From Bacteroidaceae bacterium (GTDB lineage: Bacteria > Bacteroidota > Bacteroidia > Bacteroidales > Bacteroidaceae): a DNA stretch of 46,280 bases. The notes below the pieces were generated by a model. That model was not told the DNA's origin. It was given only the letters and a program-made list of their open reading frames with translations, and made no database searches. Positions 15,608-24,121 of this stretch are shown here, piece after piece. Made by a program: the position numbers and the translations under genes. Within the stretch, counting starts at the first letter, position 1. The number at the start of each line of letters is the position of its first letter. Location of the stretch: NCBI GenBank assembly GCA_017555875.1, contig JAFZFN010000015.1:1-46280 (forward strand), written 5' to 3'.

Positions 15608-15928
15608 ATGGGATTATTTGACGAATATAAGAATCATCCTGATAAGGCTGTTAGAGAAAGAGCCAACAATTGGGGTGCAGCAATAGGGTTACAGAATGTA
15701 GATGGGCTTAGCGTGTCTGAATTTCTGATTCAACTTGCTCGACAACAAATTGAGGGTAAGATTACGATGGAGGAAGTTACCCAAAGACTCAATGAGCATT
15801 ACAAGCATAGAAAACTTTATAGTTCTACTTATGAGATTGTTCCTCCTAACTCAGAAATGATCCAACAGATTAAAGAAGAAAACAAACTCAGACGCCCAAA
15901 GATGTATGAACAGGATTCAGCCATCTGA
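15608..15928 (+). CDS. Small VbhA-antitoxin-like protein
   Basis: A 106-residue soluble protein starting 'MGLFDEYKNHPD'. The segment 'SVSEFLIQLARQQIEGKITMEEVTQRLNEHY' resembles the helical antitoxin_VbhA domain (short helix, IxGxIT turn, helix ending in Y) that inhibits Fic-type AMPylating toxins. No Fic gene lies next to it in this window, so it is either an orphan antitoxin or another small helical protein with the same turn. It stands alone between hsdR (divergent) and a decayed stretch. Start chosen from the promoter position. Confidence 0.5.
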   Translation: MGLFDEYKNHPDKAVRERANNWGAAIGLQNVDGLSVSEFLIQLARQQIEGKITMEEVTQRLNEHYKHRKLYSSTYEIVPPNSEMIQQIKEENKLRRPKMYEQDSAI

Positions 15929-16232
15929 AATTCTTGACTGTCGATGTAATAATTTCAGTTGACTATAAAATATTGTCAACTGAACTCGTGAGCCACACTC
16001 ACGAGTTGAATTATTCTACTTTTGCAAATAGTTATCTCATAATTTTGCCGAATAAGAAAAGTGTATTATATTTACAGTTGCGAAACCGTTGTTTCGGAAA
16101 TAGACATTTCGGAACTAAAGAAAAAGTGTATGAGATTTTTTGATAGAACAGAGGAGGTTGCGTCACTCAGGCAAGTTCAAGGACTACACGGTATCGCAAC
16201 GAGGCTTGTCAATGACTGATATGTAATATATT
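15929..16232. other. Gene-free region with two adjoining palindromes
   Basis: TTCAGTTGAC/GTCAACTGAA (15954-15963 and 15975-15984) is followed directly by AACTCGTGAG/CTCACGAGTT (15983-15992 and 15998-16007). The second may terminate the VbhA-like gene, although no T-run follows. The rest shows only short broken frames, consistent with decay. Confidence 0.6.
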
Positions 16233-16307
16233 ATGGTAGTTGTTAACTTGTTGCATCTGGCCACGCGCGAGGAGCTGCGCCGATGGCTCGAGGAGAATAA
16301 AAACTGA
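16233..16307 (+). pseudogene. Short remnant resembling a YdeI/OmpD-associated N-terminus
   Basis: A 24-codon frame ends 'LATREELRRWLEENKN', which looks like the first helix of YdeI/OmpD-associated family proteins and then stops just before crcB. The rest of such a gene is absent, so this is probably a remnant, or a small leader peptide. Weak evidence. Confidence 0.3.
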
Positions 16308-16313
16308 AATGAT

Positions 16314-16691
16314 ATGATAAAGTCGTTACTGATAGTTGGAACGGGTAGCTTCATCGGGGGTGCCATGAGGTATCTGCTCTCCACGCTGATGAAGAGTGTA
16401 TGCGGACAGGGATTCCCGTGGGGTACCTTGATGGTCAACCTGTTGGGGTGCTTCCTCTTCGGAATGTTGTTTGCGGTGTTCGGCAAGAGCAGTGCTACGG
16501 ACAACATGTTGTATCTGCTCCTGACCACGGGTGTCTGTGGCGGGTTTACCACCTTCTCTACGTTTGCCAATGAGAGTGTGCAGATGTTGCAACAGGGCAA
16601 CACCTGGGGATTCGTGGGCTATGTGGCCACGAGCGTCGTAGCCGGATTGGCACTCATCGCCCTGGGCTATGGGGTGGCAAGGGGATGGTGA
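16314..16691 (+). CDS. crcB: Fluoride channel CrcB (Fluc)
   Basis: A 125-residue inner-membrane protein with four helices that forms a dual-topology dimer exporting fluoride. Family signatures are present: 'GGAMRYLLS' in the first helix, 'WGTLMVNLLGCFLFG' in the second and the 'GGFTTFSTFANE' break-helix motif carrying the phenylalanine box and Na+-site residues. Length is typical. The start at 16314 follows the short remnant by 6 bases. No fluoride riboswitch was recognised upstream. Confidence 0.93.
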   Translation: MIKSLLIVGTGSFIGGAMRYLLSTLMKSVCGQGFPWGTLMVNLLGCFLFGMLFAVFGKSSATDNMLYLLLTTGVCGGFTTFSTFANESVQMLQQGNTWGFVGYVATSVVAGLALIALGYGVARGW

Positions 16692-16703
16692 TCTTGAGGG
16701 GTG

Positions 16704-17321
16704 CTATAGCTCGTTGATCACTTGCTGGAGCTTTTCCAGGAAACTAGCCGCGTGCCCGCCATCCATCTGTACGTGGTGAAACTGGAGCGATAGGGGCAAT
16801 GTGGTGCGGAGCCAATTGCGGCGATACCTGCCCCACATGACCATGGGGTTGCTGAACTTGTCGGTATATTGGTTTACGATGCTATCGAGCTCCGTCGCTA
16901 TCATGGCCGATGTCCCCACGATCATACAATCCTCAAGGAACGAACTCTTGCATTGCGTGGCGGCCTGCGTTGTGAGGCGGTTGTATTCGTTGGCAAATTG
17001 CCTGATATCATCGGTGTATGCAATATCGCACGAGTTGATTCCCCCTTTACAGTTGTTTACAATCACGTTGATGGCAAGGCTATCATATTGGAAGAGTTTG
17101 TCCTTCTCGGGCAAGATGTAGAACTCTTCGATGTGGCTTGCGGCCTTACCTATGCACCAACATAGCAGGGCGTTGAATTTGACACCGCGACGCTTGCTTG
17201 CCCTGAGCACGTTGGTTACATTGAATGTTTTTGTCAATGTGACCATGGGCATCGGAGAGGTCATCCAAAGGTCGAAGGCTTCGGCACGTGTGGTCTCTTG
17301 TGGGGCGATTTCTCTTTTCAT
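16704..17321 (-). CDS. CatA-family chloramphenicol-type O-acetyltransferase
   Basis: A 205-residue protein with the chloramphenicol acetyltransferase fold (trimeric). The catalytic motif HHxxxDG is present near the C-terminus as 'FHHVQMDGGHA', and the N-terminal 'FDLWMTSPMPMVTLTKTFNVTN' is typical. Such enzymes acetylate chloramphenicol in classical cases, but chromosomal CAT-like proteins in Bacteroidales may use other acceptors, so resistance cannot be claimed. It is 18 bases downstream of the SDR gene on the same strand and may be cotranscribed with it and the small HTH gene. Confidence 0.8.
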   Translation of the reverse strand: MKREIAPQETTRAEAFDLWMTSPMPMVTLTKTFNVTNVLRASKRRGVKFNALLCWCIGKAASHIEEFYILPEKDKLFQYDSLAINVIVNNCKGGINSCDIAYTDDIRQFANEYNRLTTQAATQCKSSFLEDCMIVGTSAMIATELDSIVNQYTDKFSNPMVMWGRYRRNWLRTTLPLSLQFHHVQMDGGHAASFLEKLQQVINEL

Positions 17322-17339
17322 ATGAGTATATTGTCGTTA

Positions 17340-18062
17340 TTATTTCTCTAACTTCCAACCGCAATCTCCGTGGTATATCATCTGACGGGTCATGCCGCCA
17401 TCGATGCAGATGTTCTCGCCTGTGATGAAGCCAGCCTTGTCGCTACAGAGGAAGAGCACCATATGAGCAATGTCCATGGGGTTGCCCACGCGGCCGGCAG
17501 GTTGTTGCGTGGCATCGGGACCTTCGTATACGGTGTAGGCCGTGTCTATCCATCCGGGGGAGATGGAGTTGACCCTCGCCCGCCCCGCCAGGCTCACGGC
17601 CAAGGCGTGCGTGAGGGCGGCAATGCCCCCCTTGGCGGCCGTGTAGCTCTCTGTCTGCGGCTGGCTCATGCGGTCGCGCGAGGAGGAGATGTTGATGATG
17701 GATGCGCCCTCAGCCAAGTGCTCCTTCAGCAATTTCACCAGATAGAAGGGGGCGGTGACGCCCACGCTCAGGGCATACTGGAACTCCTCGTAGGAGCACT
17801 CGTCGATGCCCCGCATCAGGGGCAGGGCGTTGTTGACGATGACATCCACCCGGGCATGCTGGCCCAGCACCTCGGCGGCAAAGGCCTCCAGCACCTCTTG
17901 CCTGGCGATGTCGCCCACGAAGTGGTCGCCCTCCTGCTTGTCAATCACATACACTACGGCTCCCTGCTTGCGGAACTCATCGGCAATGCATCGGCCAATG
18001 CCACTGGCACCGCCGGTCACGATGACTACTTTGTCTTTGAATGTATCGGTTTGCATAATCAT
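17340..18062 (-). CDS. Short-chain dehydrogenase/reductase
   Basis: A 240-residue classical SDR. The cofactor motif 'TGGASGIG' begins near residue 16, 'VNNAL' follows near 80, and the active-site Ser ('NISSS') and Tyr-x-x-x-Lys ('YTAAK') are in place. The C-terminal 'CIDGGMTRQMIY' is the usual cofactor/substrate loop. It would interconvert an alcohol and a ketone with NAD(P)(H); the substrate is not evident. Two nearby methionines (18062 and 18056) are possible starts. It lies 8 bases after the small HTH-like gene in an apparent leftward operon. Confidence 0.88.
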   Translation of the reverse strand: MIMQTDTFKDKVVIVTGGASGIGRCIADEFRKQGAVVYVIDKQEGDHFVGDIARQEVLEAFAAEVLGQHARVDVIVNNALPLMRGIDECSYEEFQYALSVGVTAPFYLVKLLKEHLAEGASIINISSSRDRMSQPQTESYTAAKGGIAALTHALAVSLAGRARVNSISPGWIDTAYTVYEGPDATQQPAGRVGNPMDIAHMVLFLCSDKAGFITGENICIDGGMTRQMIYHGDCGWKLEK

Positions 18063-18070
18063 TCACTCTT

Positions 18071-18277
18071 TTATATCATCAACATCATGCGCCCCTCGGC
18101 CTTGACGAAAGTATCGGGATAACGACAAACGACCGCATACACCTGATTGGAGGTGACGGGCTGCCCATCCTTGCGGACATGCAGGCGGTGGCGGTTGATC
18201 ATCTCGGCAATCTGCTCGGTGCGCATCCCTCTATTTTGATGTACAAGGCAGTAGAGTATGGCTTCTTCAATTTTCAT
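18071..18277 (-). CDS. Small winged-helix-like protein
   Basis: A 68-residue protein with helix-turn-helix character: 'EAILYCLVHQNRGMRTEQIAEMIN' resembles the first helices of HARE-HTH/wHTH domains, and 'PVTSNQVYAVVCRYPDTFVKAEGRMML' the recognition helix and wing. It is first in the leftward run HTH-SDR-CAT and could regulate it. No ligand or partner is visible. Unassigned family. Confidence 0.6.
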   Translation of the reverse strand: MKIEEAILYCLVHQNRGMRTEQIAEMINRHRLHVRKDGQPVTSNQVYAVVCRYPDTFVKAEGRMMLMI

Positions 18278-18306
18278 CGCTCAAAGTTACATGTTTCTAT
18301 CGAAAG

Positions 18307-18340
18307 TTGAGTTATTATGCATCAAAAAGTTGTATCTTTG
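18307..18340 (+). promoter_or_regulatory. Promoter of hypothetical gene 18376
   Basis: TTG (18307-18309), a 23-base spacer and TATCTTTG (18333-18340) lie 35 bases before the ATG. Confidence 0.5.
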
Positions 18341-18375
18341 CCGGAAGACTTATACACTAACCAGTCAAAAGAAGT

Positions 18376-18672
18376 ATGTATCAGAAATTCATCATCACCG
18401 GAGAGGGTGTGCTGCGCTTCGGCAATGTGTACCAACACCGCGACTTACTGCACTGGGACGAGGAGTGCCCCTATGGCGGCGGATTGTGGAAGGTCGATGA
18501 GGGCCGCCGAGCCGTGCTCCTCTACGGCCGCTCCTTTGTCTTCGGCCCTCCCAGCTTTGAGGATGTGAGGCGCATCGAATGGGGTGGGGTGGGAGGTGCT
18601 CCGCTCCCCTTGTTCTTTCTCCCGCACTGGCCCTCAGAGGAGAGCATGGTGCCCGTCTATGCCCATCGGTGA
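18376..18672 (+). CDS. Conserved-looking hypothetical protein
   Basis: A 98-residue soluble protein ('MYQKFIITGEGVLRFGNVYQHRDLL'), rich in Gly, Trp and Pro. It has no signal peptide, membrane helix or metal motif and I do not recognise a family. It has a promoter of its own, and codon use like its neighbours, which supports it being real. It converges with folC. Confidence 0.55.
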   Translation: MYQKFIITGEGVLRFGNVYQHRDLLHWDEECPYGGGLWKVDEGRRAVLLYGRSFVFGPPSFEDVRRIEWGGVGGAPLPLFFLPHWPSEESMVPVYAHR

Positions 18673-18722
18673 TGGTGGGCGTAGACAGGCATTAGATGGT
18701 CTATGAGGTGGGTAGAGACGAT

Positions 18723-20021
18723 TTATTCGCTCTTGATGTCGTGCCAGTCGCTGAGCAGGTCAGCCACGATGAAGCTACTGCCACCCACATAGATGAAGTC
18801 CTCCTTGTCGGCTTCGGTGAGGGCCGCGCGAGTGGCTTCGGCCACGGTAGGGTAGGTGGTGCCGAGAAGGCCATGCTTGGAGGCCAAGGCTTGTAGCTCA
18901 TGGCAGGGGAGGGCACGGGCTACGCTGGCTTGGGTGAAGTAGTAGGTGGCGTGTCGGGGCATGAGGGCGAGCACGGCATTGATGTCTTTGTCGTTGACCA
19001 TGCCGAAGACGATGCGTAGCTCGCGGCAAGGCTGGGCAAGGAGTTGTGGCACGATGTACTGGAAGCCTCCGATGTTGTGGCCCGTGTCGCAGATGAGGCG
19101 AGGGGTGTCGTTGAGCTGTTGCCAGCGTCCCATGAGTCCTGTGAGTTGGCACACATGGGCAAAGCCTTCGTGTACGGCCTCTCTGCTGATGTTGTAGCCA
19201 GCATCTATCAGCACGCCGATGGCGTGGAGCAGGGTGTTTACATTCTTCTCTTGACAGTAGCCTCGTAGCTGGGCCCTGAGGTGTCCGCAGGGGGTGGCAT
19301 AGTAGATGTCGTGATCGGTGTCGCTCTCCTTCTTAATGTATAGAGGTGTGTCTTGAGCAAAGGTGATGGGGGCCTGCTTGGATGCTGCCTCGGCCTCGAA
19401 CACGGGGCGAGTCTCCTCATTGTGCTCACCTATGATAACAGGTGTGTGGGGCTTGATGATGCCTGCCTTCTCGGATGCAATCTTGGCAAGTGTGTCGCCG
19501 AGGAAGCCTACGTGGTCGAAACTGATATTGGTGATGATCGTGAGGTCGGGCGAGATGATGTTGGTGCAGTCGAGACGTCCTCCAAGGCCTACCTCGATGA
19601 CGGCCACATCGACCTCCTGCTGGGCAAAGTAGTGGAAGGCCATGGCCGTGGTGAGCTCGAAGAAGGAGGGATGGAGCGGCTCGAAGAATGAGCGGTGATG
19701 CGCTACGAAGTCGATGACAAACTGCTCGTCAATCATCTGTCCATTCACCCTGATACGCTCACGGAAGTCGACCAGATGGGGCGAGGTGTAGAGCCCTACC
19801 TTGTAGCCTGCTGATTGCAACACGGCGGCAAGCGTGTGTGAGCACGAGCCCTTGCCATTGGTGCCTGCTACATGCAGAGTGCGAAACTTGCGGTGGGGAT
19901 GCCCGAAATGGGTGTCTAGAGCATGGGTGTTGCTAAGCCCCTCTTTGTAGGCTCCCTGGCCAATGTTTTGGAATAGGGGAGCACTGTTGTATAGGTAGGT
20001 GATGGTCTCTTGGTAGGTCAT
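18723..20021 (-). CDS. folC: Bifunctional folylpolyglutamate/dihydrofolate synthase
   Basis: A 432-residue Mur-ligase-family enzyme that attaches glutamate to dihydropteroate or folate with ATP hydrolysis. The P-loop is 'GTNGKGS' near residue 53, followed by 'LYTSPHLVDFRERIRVNG', a FolC hallmark. The central 'EVGLGGRLDCTNII' and C-terminal 'CDTGHNIGG' motifs are also present. Length is typical. It follows dnaJ on the same strand, separated by a perfect terminator palindrome, so it probably has its own promoter. Confidence 0.93.
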   Translation of the reverse strand: MTYQETITYLYNSAPLFQNIGQGAYKEGLSNTHALDTHFGHPHRKFRTLHVAGTNGKGSCSHTLAAVLQSAGYKVGLYTSPHLVDFRERIRVNGQMIDEQFVIDFVAHHRSFFEPLHPSFFELTTAMAFHYFAQQEVDVAVIEVGLGGRLDCTNIISPDLTIITNISFDHVGFLGDTLAKIASEKAGIIKPHTPVIIGEHNEETRPVFEAEAASKQAPITFAQDTPLYIKKESDTDHDIYYATPCGHLRAQLRGYCQEKNVNTLLHAIGVLIDAGYNISREAVHEGFAHVCQLTGLMGRWQQLNDTPRLICDTGHNIGGFQYIVPQLLAQPCRELRIVFGMVNDKDINAVLALMPRHATYYFTQASVARALPCHELQALASKHGLLGTTYPTVAEATRAALTEADKEDFIYVGGSSFIVADLLSDWHDIKSE

Positions 20022-20051
20022 CGGGAAATGTCGTTTATCATTTGAAGAACA

Positions 20052-20077
20052 AAGGGTAAAGGCGCGCCTTTACCCTT
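20052..20077 (-). terminator. Terminator of the grpE-dnaJ operon
   Basis: A perfect 26-bp palindrome (AAGGGTAAAGG and its complement around GCGC) is followed on the minus strand by TGTTCTTC, 10 bases after the dnaJ stop. Confidence 0.8.
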
Positions 20078-20086
20078 CAGGGAGAA

Positions 20087-21244
20087 TCAATCGAATAGGT
20101 TCTTGAACTTGCGGAAGATCTTTTCTTTCAGACTTTCGTTGGGGCGGAAGTTGTCAGACTTTTGGAACTTCTCCATCGCGTTCTTCTCATCGCGGCTCAG
20201 TGCCTCGGGGATGTAGACGCTGATGTTGACCAAGAGGTCGCCCGTGCCGTAGCCATTGACGTTGGGTAGGCCCTTGCCGCGCAGGCGCAACACCTTACCA
20301 GGTTGGGTGCCTGGCTCGATCTTGACACGCACCTTGCTATCGATGGTGGGGATGTCGGCCGTGCCGCCAAGTGCTGCGGTGGGAATGTCGAGCAAGAGGT
20401 TGTAGATGAGATCGTTCTCGTCGCGTATGAGCTCTGCGTGGGGCTCCTCTTCGATGAGGATGAGCAGGTCGCCTGGCACGCCATTGCGCTTGCCTGCATT
20501 GCCCTTTCCGCTCATCGAGAGCTGCATGCCTTCCATTACGCCTGCGGGGATCTTTACCGTTACGATCTCCTCGGCATAGACGATGCCCTCGCCACTACAA
20601 TGGGGACACTTGTTCTTGATGATCTTGCCCTCGCCGTTGCATCGGGGACACACGCTCTGCGTCTGCATCATGCCGAAGATGCTTTGCTGGGTGCGGGTCA
20701 CCGAACCTGTGCCATGGCATTCGGGACAGGTCTCTGTGCCTGAGCCAGCCTCGGCCCCCGTGCCTTTACAATGGTCGCAGGGAACATATTTCTTCAGTTT
20801 GAGCTTCTTCTCCACGCCCTCGGCTATCTCCTTGAGGCTGAGCTTGACCTTGATGCGGAGGTCTGAGCCACGGAAGCGACGCGCTTGTTGACGGCCACCA
20901 CCGCCACCGAAGCCTCCGAATCCGCCAAAGCCTCCATGACCACCGAAGATGTCGCCAAACATCGAGAAGATGTCGTCCATAGACATGCCCTGTCCGCCAT
21001 AGCCTCCACCAGCGGCTCCGCCCATACCGGCATGGCCGAACTGGTCGTAGCGAGCGCGCTTGTTGTCGTCGCTCAGTACCTCGTAGGCCTCGGCTGCCTC
21101 CTTGAACTTGTCTTCGGCCTCCTTGTCGCCCGGGTTGCGGTCGGGGTGGTACTTGATGGCCATCTTCTTATATGCCTTCTTGATCTCGTCGGCCGACGCT
21201 TTCTTGTCGACTCCAAGGACCTCGTAGTAATCTCTCTTTTCCAT
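20087..21244 (-). CDS. dnaJ: Chaperone DnaJ (Hsp40)
   Basis: A 385-residue type I Hsp40 cochaperone that stimulates DnaK ATPase activity and delivers unfolded clients. The J-domain carries the HPD motif in 'KYHPDRNPG'. A Gly/Phe-rich linker follows ('[20 protein letters not shown]'), then four CxxCxGxG zinc repeats ([32 protein letters not shown]), then the two C-terminal client domains. All parts are intact. It is downstream of grpE (71-base gap) in the same leftward unit. Confidence 0.97.
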   Translation of the reverse strand: MEKRDYYEVLGVDKKASADEIKKAYKKMAIKYHPDRNPGDKEAEDKFKEAAEAYEVLSDDNKRARYDQFGHAGMGGAAGGGYGGQGMSMDDIFSMFGDIFGGHGGFGGFGGFGGGGGRQQARRFRGSDLRIKVKLSLKEIAEGVEKKLKLKKYVPCDHCKGTGAEAGSGTETCPECHGTGSVTRTQQSIFGMMQTQSVCPRCNGEGKIIKNKCPHCSGEGIVYAEEIVTVKIPAGVMEGMQLSMSGKGNAGKRNGVPGDLLILIEEEPHAELIRDENDLIYNLLLDIPTAALGGTADIPTIDSKVRVKIEPGTQPGKVLRLRGKGLPNVNGYGTGDLLVNISVYIPEALSRDEKNAMEKFQKSDNFRPNESLKEKIFRKFKNLFD

Positions 21245-21315
21245 CGTGTTTTTTATCTGAATTGAAAAATGTTTGTGTGTTTATTCTCAATTGTTAATTT
21301 TCAATTCTCAATTTC

Positions 21316-21900
21316 TTATTGTCCTACGGCAACTTTGGCGTGACGTATCACCTTGTCTCCAAGCTTGTATCCCTGTTGTACACAATCGAGAATCTTGCCC
21401 TTGAGTTCTTCCGTGGGGGCGGGGATGAGGGCTATGGCCTCGTGGTAGTCGGTGTCGAAGTCCTGACCATCGGTCTCTATTTTCTCAAGGCCTTGCTGGG
21501 TGAGGATGTTCTTGAACTTCTGCACGATGAGTTTGAATCCCTCGATGCACGCTTCTGCATCAGCACCCTTCTCCATGTTTTCCAATGCGCGGTCCATGTC
21601 GTCTACTACGGGGAGCTCTGCTACCATGAGTCGCTCAGCTGCACTCTTGATGAGGTCGGCCTTCTCCTTGATGGTACGCTTGCGGTAGTTGTCAAACTCG
21701 GCTGCTTGGCGCAAGTACTTGTCTTGCAACTCAGCGTTCTTAGTTTCTGCTTCGGCAAGCTGCAACTTCAGTTGGTCTACCTCGCTGAGGGGCTCCTCGG
21801 GTTGTTGCTCCTCGGTATTTTCTACTTCGTTCTCAACGGCGGCCTCTGAAGCTATGTTCAACTCCTCATCGGTCATCTTCTTTTCTTCTTGTGTACTCAT
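21316..21900 (-). CDS. grpE: Nucleotide exchange factor GrpE
   Basis: A 194-residue cochaperone that exchanges ADP for ATP on DnaK. The acidic N-terminus (Glu-rich, about 1-45), a long coiled coil ('LKLQLAEAETKNAELQDKYLRQ'), 'FDNYRKRTIKEK' and the C-terminal beta domain ending 'GYKLGDKVIRHAKVAVGQ' are typical. It is first in the grpE-dnaJ operon. Two TGACA/TGTCA palindromes lie upstream. Confidence 0.96.
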   Translation of the reverse strand: MSTQEEKKMTDEELNIASEAAVENEVENTEEQQPEEPLSEVDQLKLQLAEAETKNAELQDKYLRQAAEFDNYRKRTIKEKADLIKSAAERLMVAELPVVDDMDRALENMEKGADAEACIEGFKLIVQKFKNILTQQGLEKIETDGQDFDTDYHEAIALIPAPTEELKGKILDCVQQGYKLGDKVIRHAKVAVGQ

Positions 21901-21990
21901 ATCTTTATCTATTTTTTTTACTTTGGTAGGACTTTGCTCCTCGACGAACGGTTCTTGAGGTTTTCTCGGTTCGCCCTATGGCAAAAAGTG

Positions 21991-22003
21991 TGACACTATG
22001 TCA
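21991..22003. promoter_or_regulatory. TGACA-N3-TGTCA palindrome upstream of grpE
   Basis: TGACACTATGTCA, about 90 bases before the grpE start. It is a candidate operator for chaperone control, by position and symmetry only. Confidence 0.45.
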
Positions 22004-22076
22004 TTAATTCGCATAACAAATAATGTGCCGTTGCTGTTTGTTGTGACAGAACTTTAAGCGACTCCCTCCCTTTTGC

Positions 22077-22091
22077 TGACAAGAGGTGTCA
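22077..22091. promoter_or_regulatory. TGACA-N5-TGTCA palindrome upstream of grpE
   Basis: A second palindrome with the same half sites, about 180 bases before the grpE start and at the end of an otherwise empty gap. Confidence 0.45.
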
Positions 22092-22120
22092 TTTTGGCGC
22101 AGGGTGGGGATTTCTCTAAG

Positions 22121-22159
22121 AAAAAACATTCGCCCCAGAGACAATGCTTGAGGCGAATG
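22121..22159 (-). terminator. Terminator of the carboxyltransferase gene
   Basis: CATTCGCC/GGCGAATG (22127-22134 and 22152-22159) is followed on the minus strand by six T's, a classic intrinsic terminator 30 bases past the stop. Confidence 0.85.
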
Positions 22160-22188
22160 ATGCTATAATCTCAATAGAGATGTATGGG

Positions 22189-23952
22189 CTATTCTCGCTC
22201 GATGTAGGCTACGGCATCGCCCTTGAAGACGGTGCTTCCCTGCGGTGCCGTCACCTCGGCAAGACGACCTGCGTATCCGGCGTAGACTGGCTCCATCTGT
22301 CCCCAGCGGGTGGTGATGTGGCAGAGCAGTTCGCCAGCCTTGTAGCTGCGTCCTACGTTGGGTGCTGCTGAGGGGCCTTCGACAGATATCTCCCACACGA
22401 CCTGTCCGCTCTCGGGAGCTGTCACGGCATCGGCCTTGGCGTGCTTGAGCGCCTGGAGCTGCTCGGGGGTGACACCAGTGCCGCCCAGTGCTGCATCTTT
22501 GGCTTTCTGAAGGTCGGTCTCGAAGCGCTGCTTGGCAACACCCGAACGATAGTCGCGATATTGGCGGTCGTGCATGGCAAACTCGAAGAGCTCTTCGTCA
22601 TCTGCTCCAGTCTCCCAGCCCAGCTCCTTCATCTCCTTGCGATAGGTGTCGAGCGCATCGGGGTAGTAGCTCTGTGGGTCAGCATCGGTGAACTCGCGAC
22701 CTTGGCTCTTGGCGAGCTCAATGATTTCGGGAGCGAGAGGCCCAGGTAGGCGACCACACTTGCCGAGGATCATGTCCCAAGCGTTGTTGTCAATCATAGA
22801 GAAGCGCTCCTCACCCTTGACCTGCTGCATGAGGTTCATGAGGGCAATGTTCTTCACATACTGGCTATAGGGAGTCACGAGTGGGGGATAGCCCAGCTTG
22901 GGCCATACGTACTCGACCTCATCGAAGAGCATGATGACCAGCTCATCGAGGCTGAGCTGAGGCTTGCCTTGGCCCTTGAGCATGAGGTTGATACCCGAGT
23001 GTACGCCCTTGAGGTCGGCCATCATCGAACCCATCATGCCACCAGGGAGTCCGCACTTGAGCAATAGCGACGACATGTGTTTGTTGGTGGGGTCCATGAA
23101 GTAGCCGAGGAAGTCGTCCATAAACTCCTGCGTCATACTGCGAGCCTTCATGTAGGCGTTCATGTTGATGTCTGCAACCTGGAATCCTGCATCCTTGAGC
23201 ATGGCTTGCACAGAGATAATGTCCGGATGAACCTTTCCCCACGACAAGGGCTCGATGGCGGTGTCGATGATGTCGGCACCATTCTCACATACCTCAAGGA
23301 TTGAGGCCATGGAGAGGCCTGGGCCAGAGTGCCCGTGGTATTGGATGATGACCTCGGGATGGCGTGTCTTGATGTTCTTGACCAGTCGGCCCAGCATCTT
23401 GGGACGCCCGATACCAGCCATGTCCTTCAGTGCGATCTCTTGTGCACCAGCCGCGATGAGTTGTTCGGCAAGGTCGGTGTAGTACTCCACCGTGTGTACG
23501 GGAGAGTGTGTGATGCAGAGCGCAGCCTGTGGTATCATGCCTGCCTCGAGTGCATACTTGATGGAGGGGATGATGTTGCGGGGGTCATTGAGTCCGCAGA
23601 AGATGCGGGTGATGTCTGTTCCTTGCGCCTTCTTCACCTTGTACATCAGTTTGCGCACGTCGGCAGGTACGGGGAACATGCGTAGGCCATTGAGTGCTCG
23701 GTCGAGCATGTGGGTTTGTATGCCAGCTTCGTTGAAGGTCTTGGTGAAGGTGCGCACCGCGGTGTTGGGGTTTTCGCCATAGAGTAGGTTGACCTGCTCG
23801 AAGGCACCGCCATTGGTCTCTACGCGAGCAAAACATCCCATCTCTACGATGACTGGGGCGATGCGGGCGAGTTGGTCGGCACGAGGTTGGTATTTGCCCG
23901 AAGACTGGAACATGTCTCGGTACAGAAGGCTGAATTTAATCTCCTTTTTCAT
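22189..23952 (-). CDS. Oxaloacetate decarboxylase alpha/pyruvate carboxylase B-like carboxyltransferase with degenerate biotinyl domain
   Basis: A 587-residue protein with an HMGL-like TIM-barrel carboxyltransferase domain (about 1-300), a conserved post-barrel domain (PYC_OADA, about 300-480) and a C-terminal biotinyl/lipoyl-like domain (about 510-587). The barrel has 'YRDMFQS' where LRDxxQS is usual, the essential Lys in 'ALKDMAG', and metal-ligand histidines in 'QYHGHSG'. The C-terminal domain keeps the flanking strands ('APESGQVVW', 'VTAPQGSTVFKGD') but has 'TTRWGQM' in place of the EAMKM biotinylation motif, so no biotinyl-lysine is visible. It may work with a separate biotin carrier, or have another role. 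Single-gene unit with its own terminator. Confidence 0.85.
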   Translation of the reverse strand: MKKEIKFSLLYRDMFQSSGKYQPRADQLARIAPVIVEMGCFARVETNGGAFEQVNLLYGENPNTAVRTFTKTFNEAGIQTHMLDRALNGLRMFPVPADVRKLMYKVKKAQGTDITRIFCGLNDPRNIIPSIKYALEAGMIPQAALCITHSPVHTVEYYTDLAEQLIAAGAQEIALKDMAGIGRPKMLGRLVKNIKTRHPEVIIQYHGHSGPGLSMASILEVCENGADIIDTAIEPLSWGKVHPDIISVQAMLKDAGFQVADINMNAYMKARSMTQEFMDDFLGYFMDPTNKHMSSLLLKCGLPGGMMGSMMADLKGVHSGINLMLKGQGKPQLSLDELVIMLFDEVEYVWPKLGYPPLVTPYSQYVKNIALMNLMQQVKGEERFSMIDNNAWDMILGKCGRLPGPLAPEIIELAKSQGREFTDADPQSYYPDALDTYRKEMKELGWETGADDEELFEFAMHDRQYRDYRSGVAKQRFETDLQKAKDAALGGTGVTPEQLQALKHAKADAVTAPESGQVVWEISVEGPSAAPNVGRSYKAGELLCHITTRWGQMEPVYAGYAGRLAEVTAPQGSTVFKGDAVAYIERE

Positions 23953-24121
23953 GATGTGTTTTGGTTAGTTTTAAAGTCTAAGGGCAAAGGTAGTACAAGG
24001 CTATCGAAAAAGCAAGAGTTCGTGGTTGAATTTTTCCTTCCCCCTAGTGCTGCTTTTAACAAGAAATGAAATGATAGGTTTGCCGTTGGGTGATGTTTTC
24101 TCTTTCGAAGCATAGAAAATG

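Noticed and set aside
16704-17321. Calling the CAT-family gene a chloramphenicol resistance gene
   Set aside because: The catalytic motif is present but the acceptor specificity of chromosomal CAT-like proteins cannot be read from sequence alone.
22010-22040. A sigma-54-like GGCAC-N5-TTGT on the minus strand upstream of grpE
   Set aside because: The -12 part is off consensus, no activator gene is nearby, and such short matches are common by chance.
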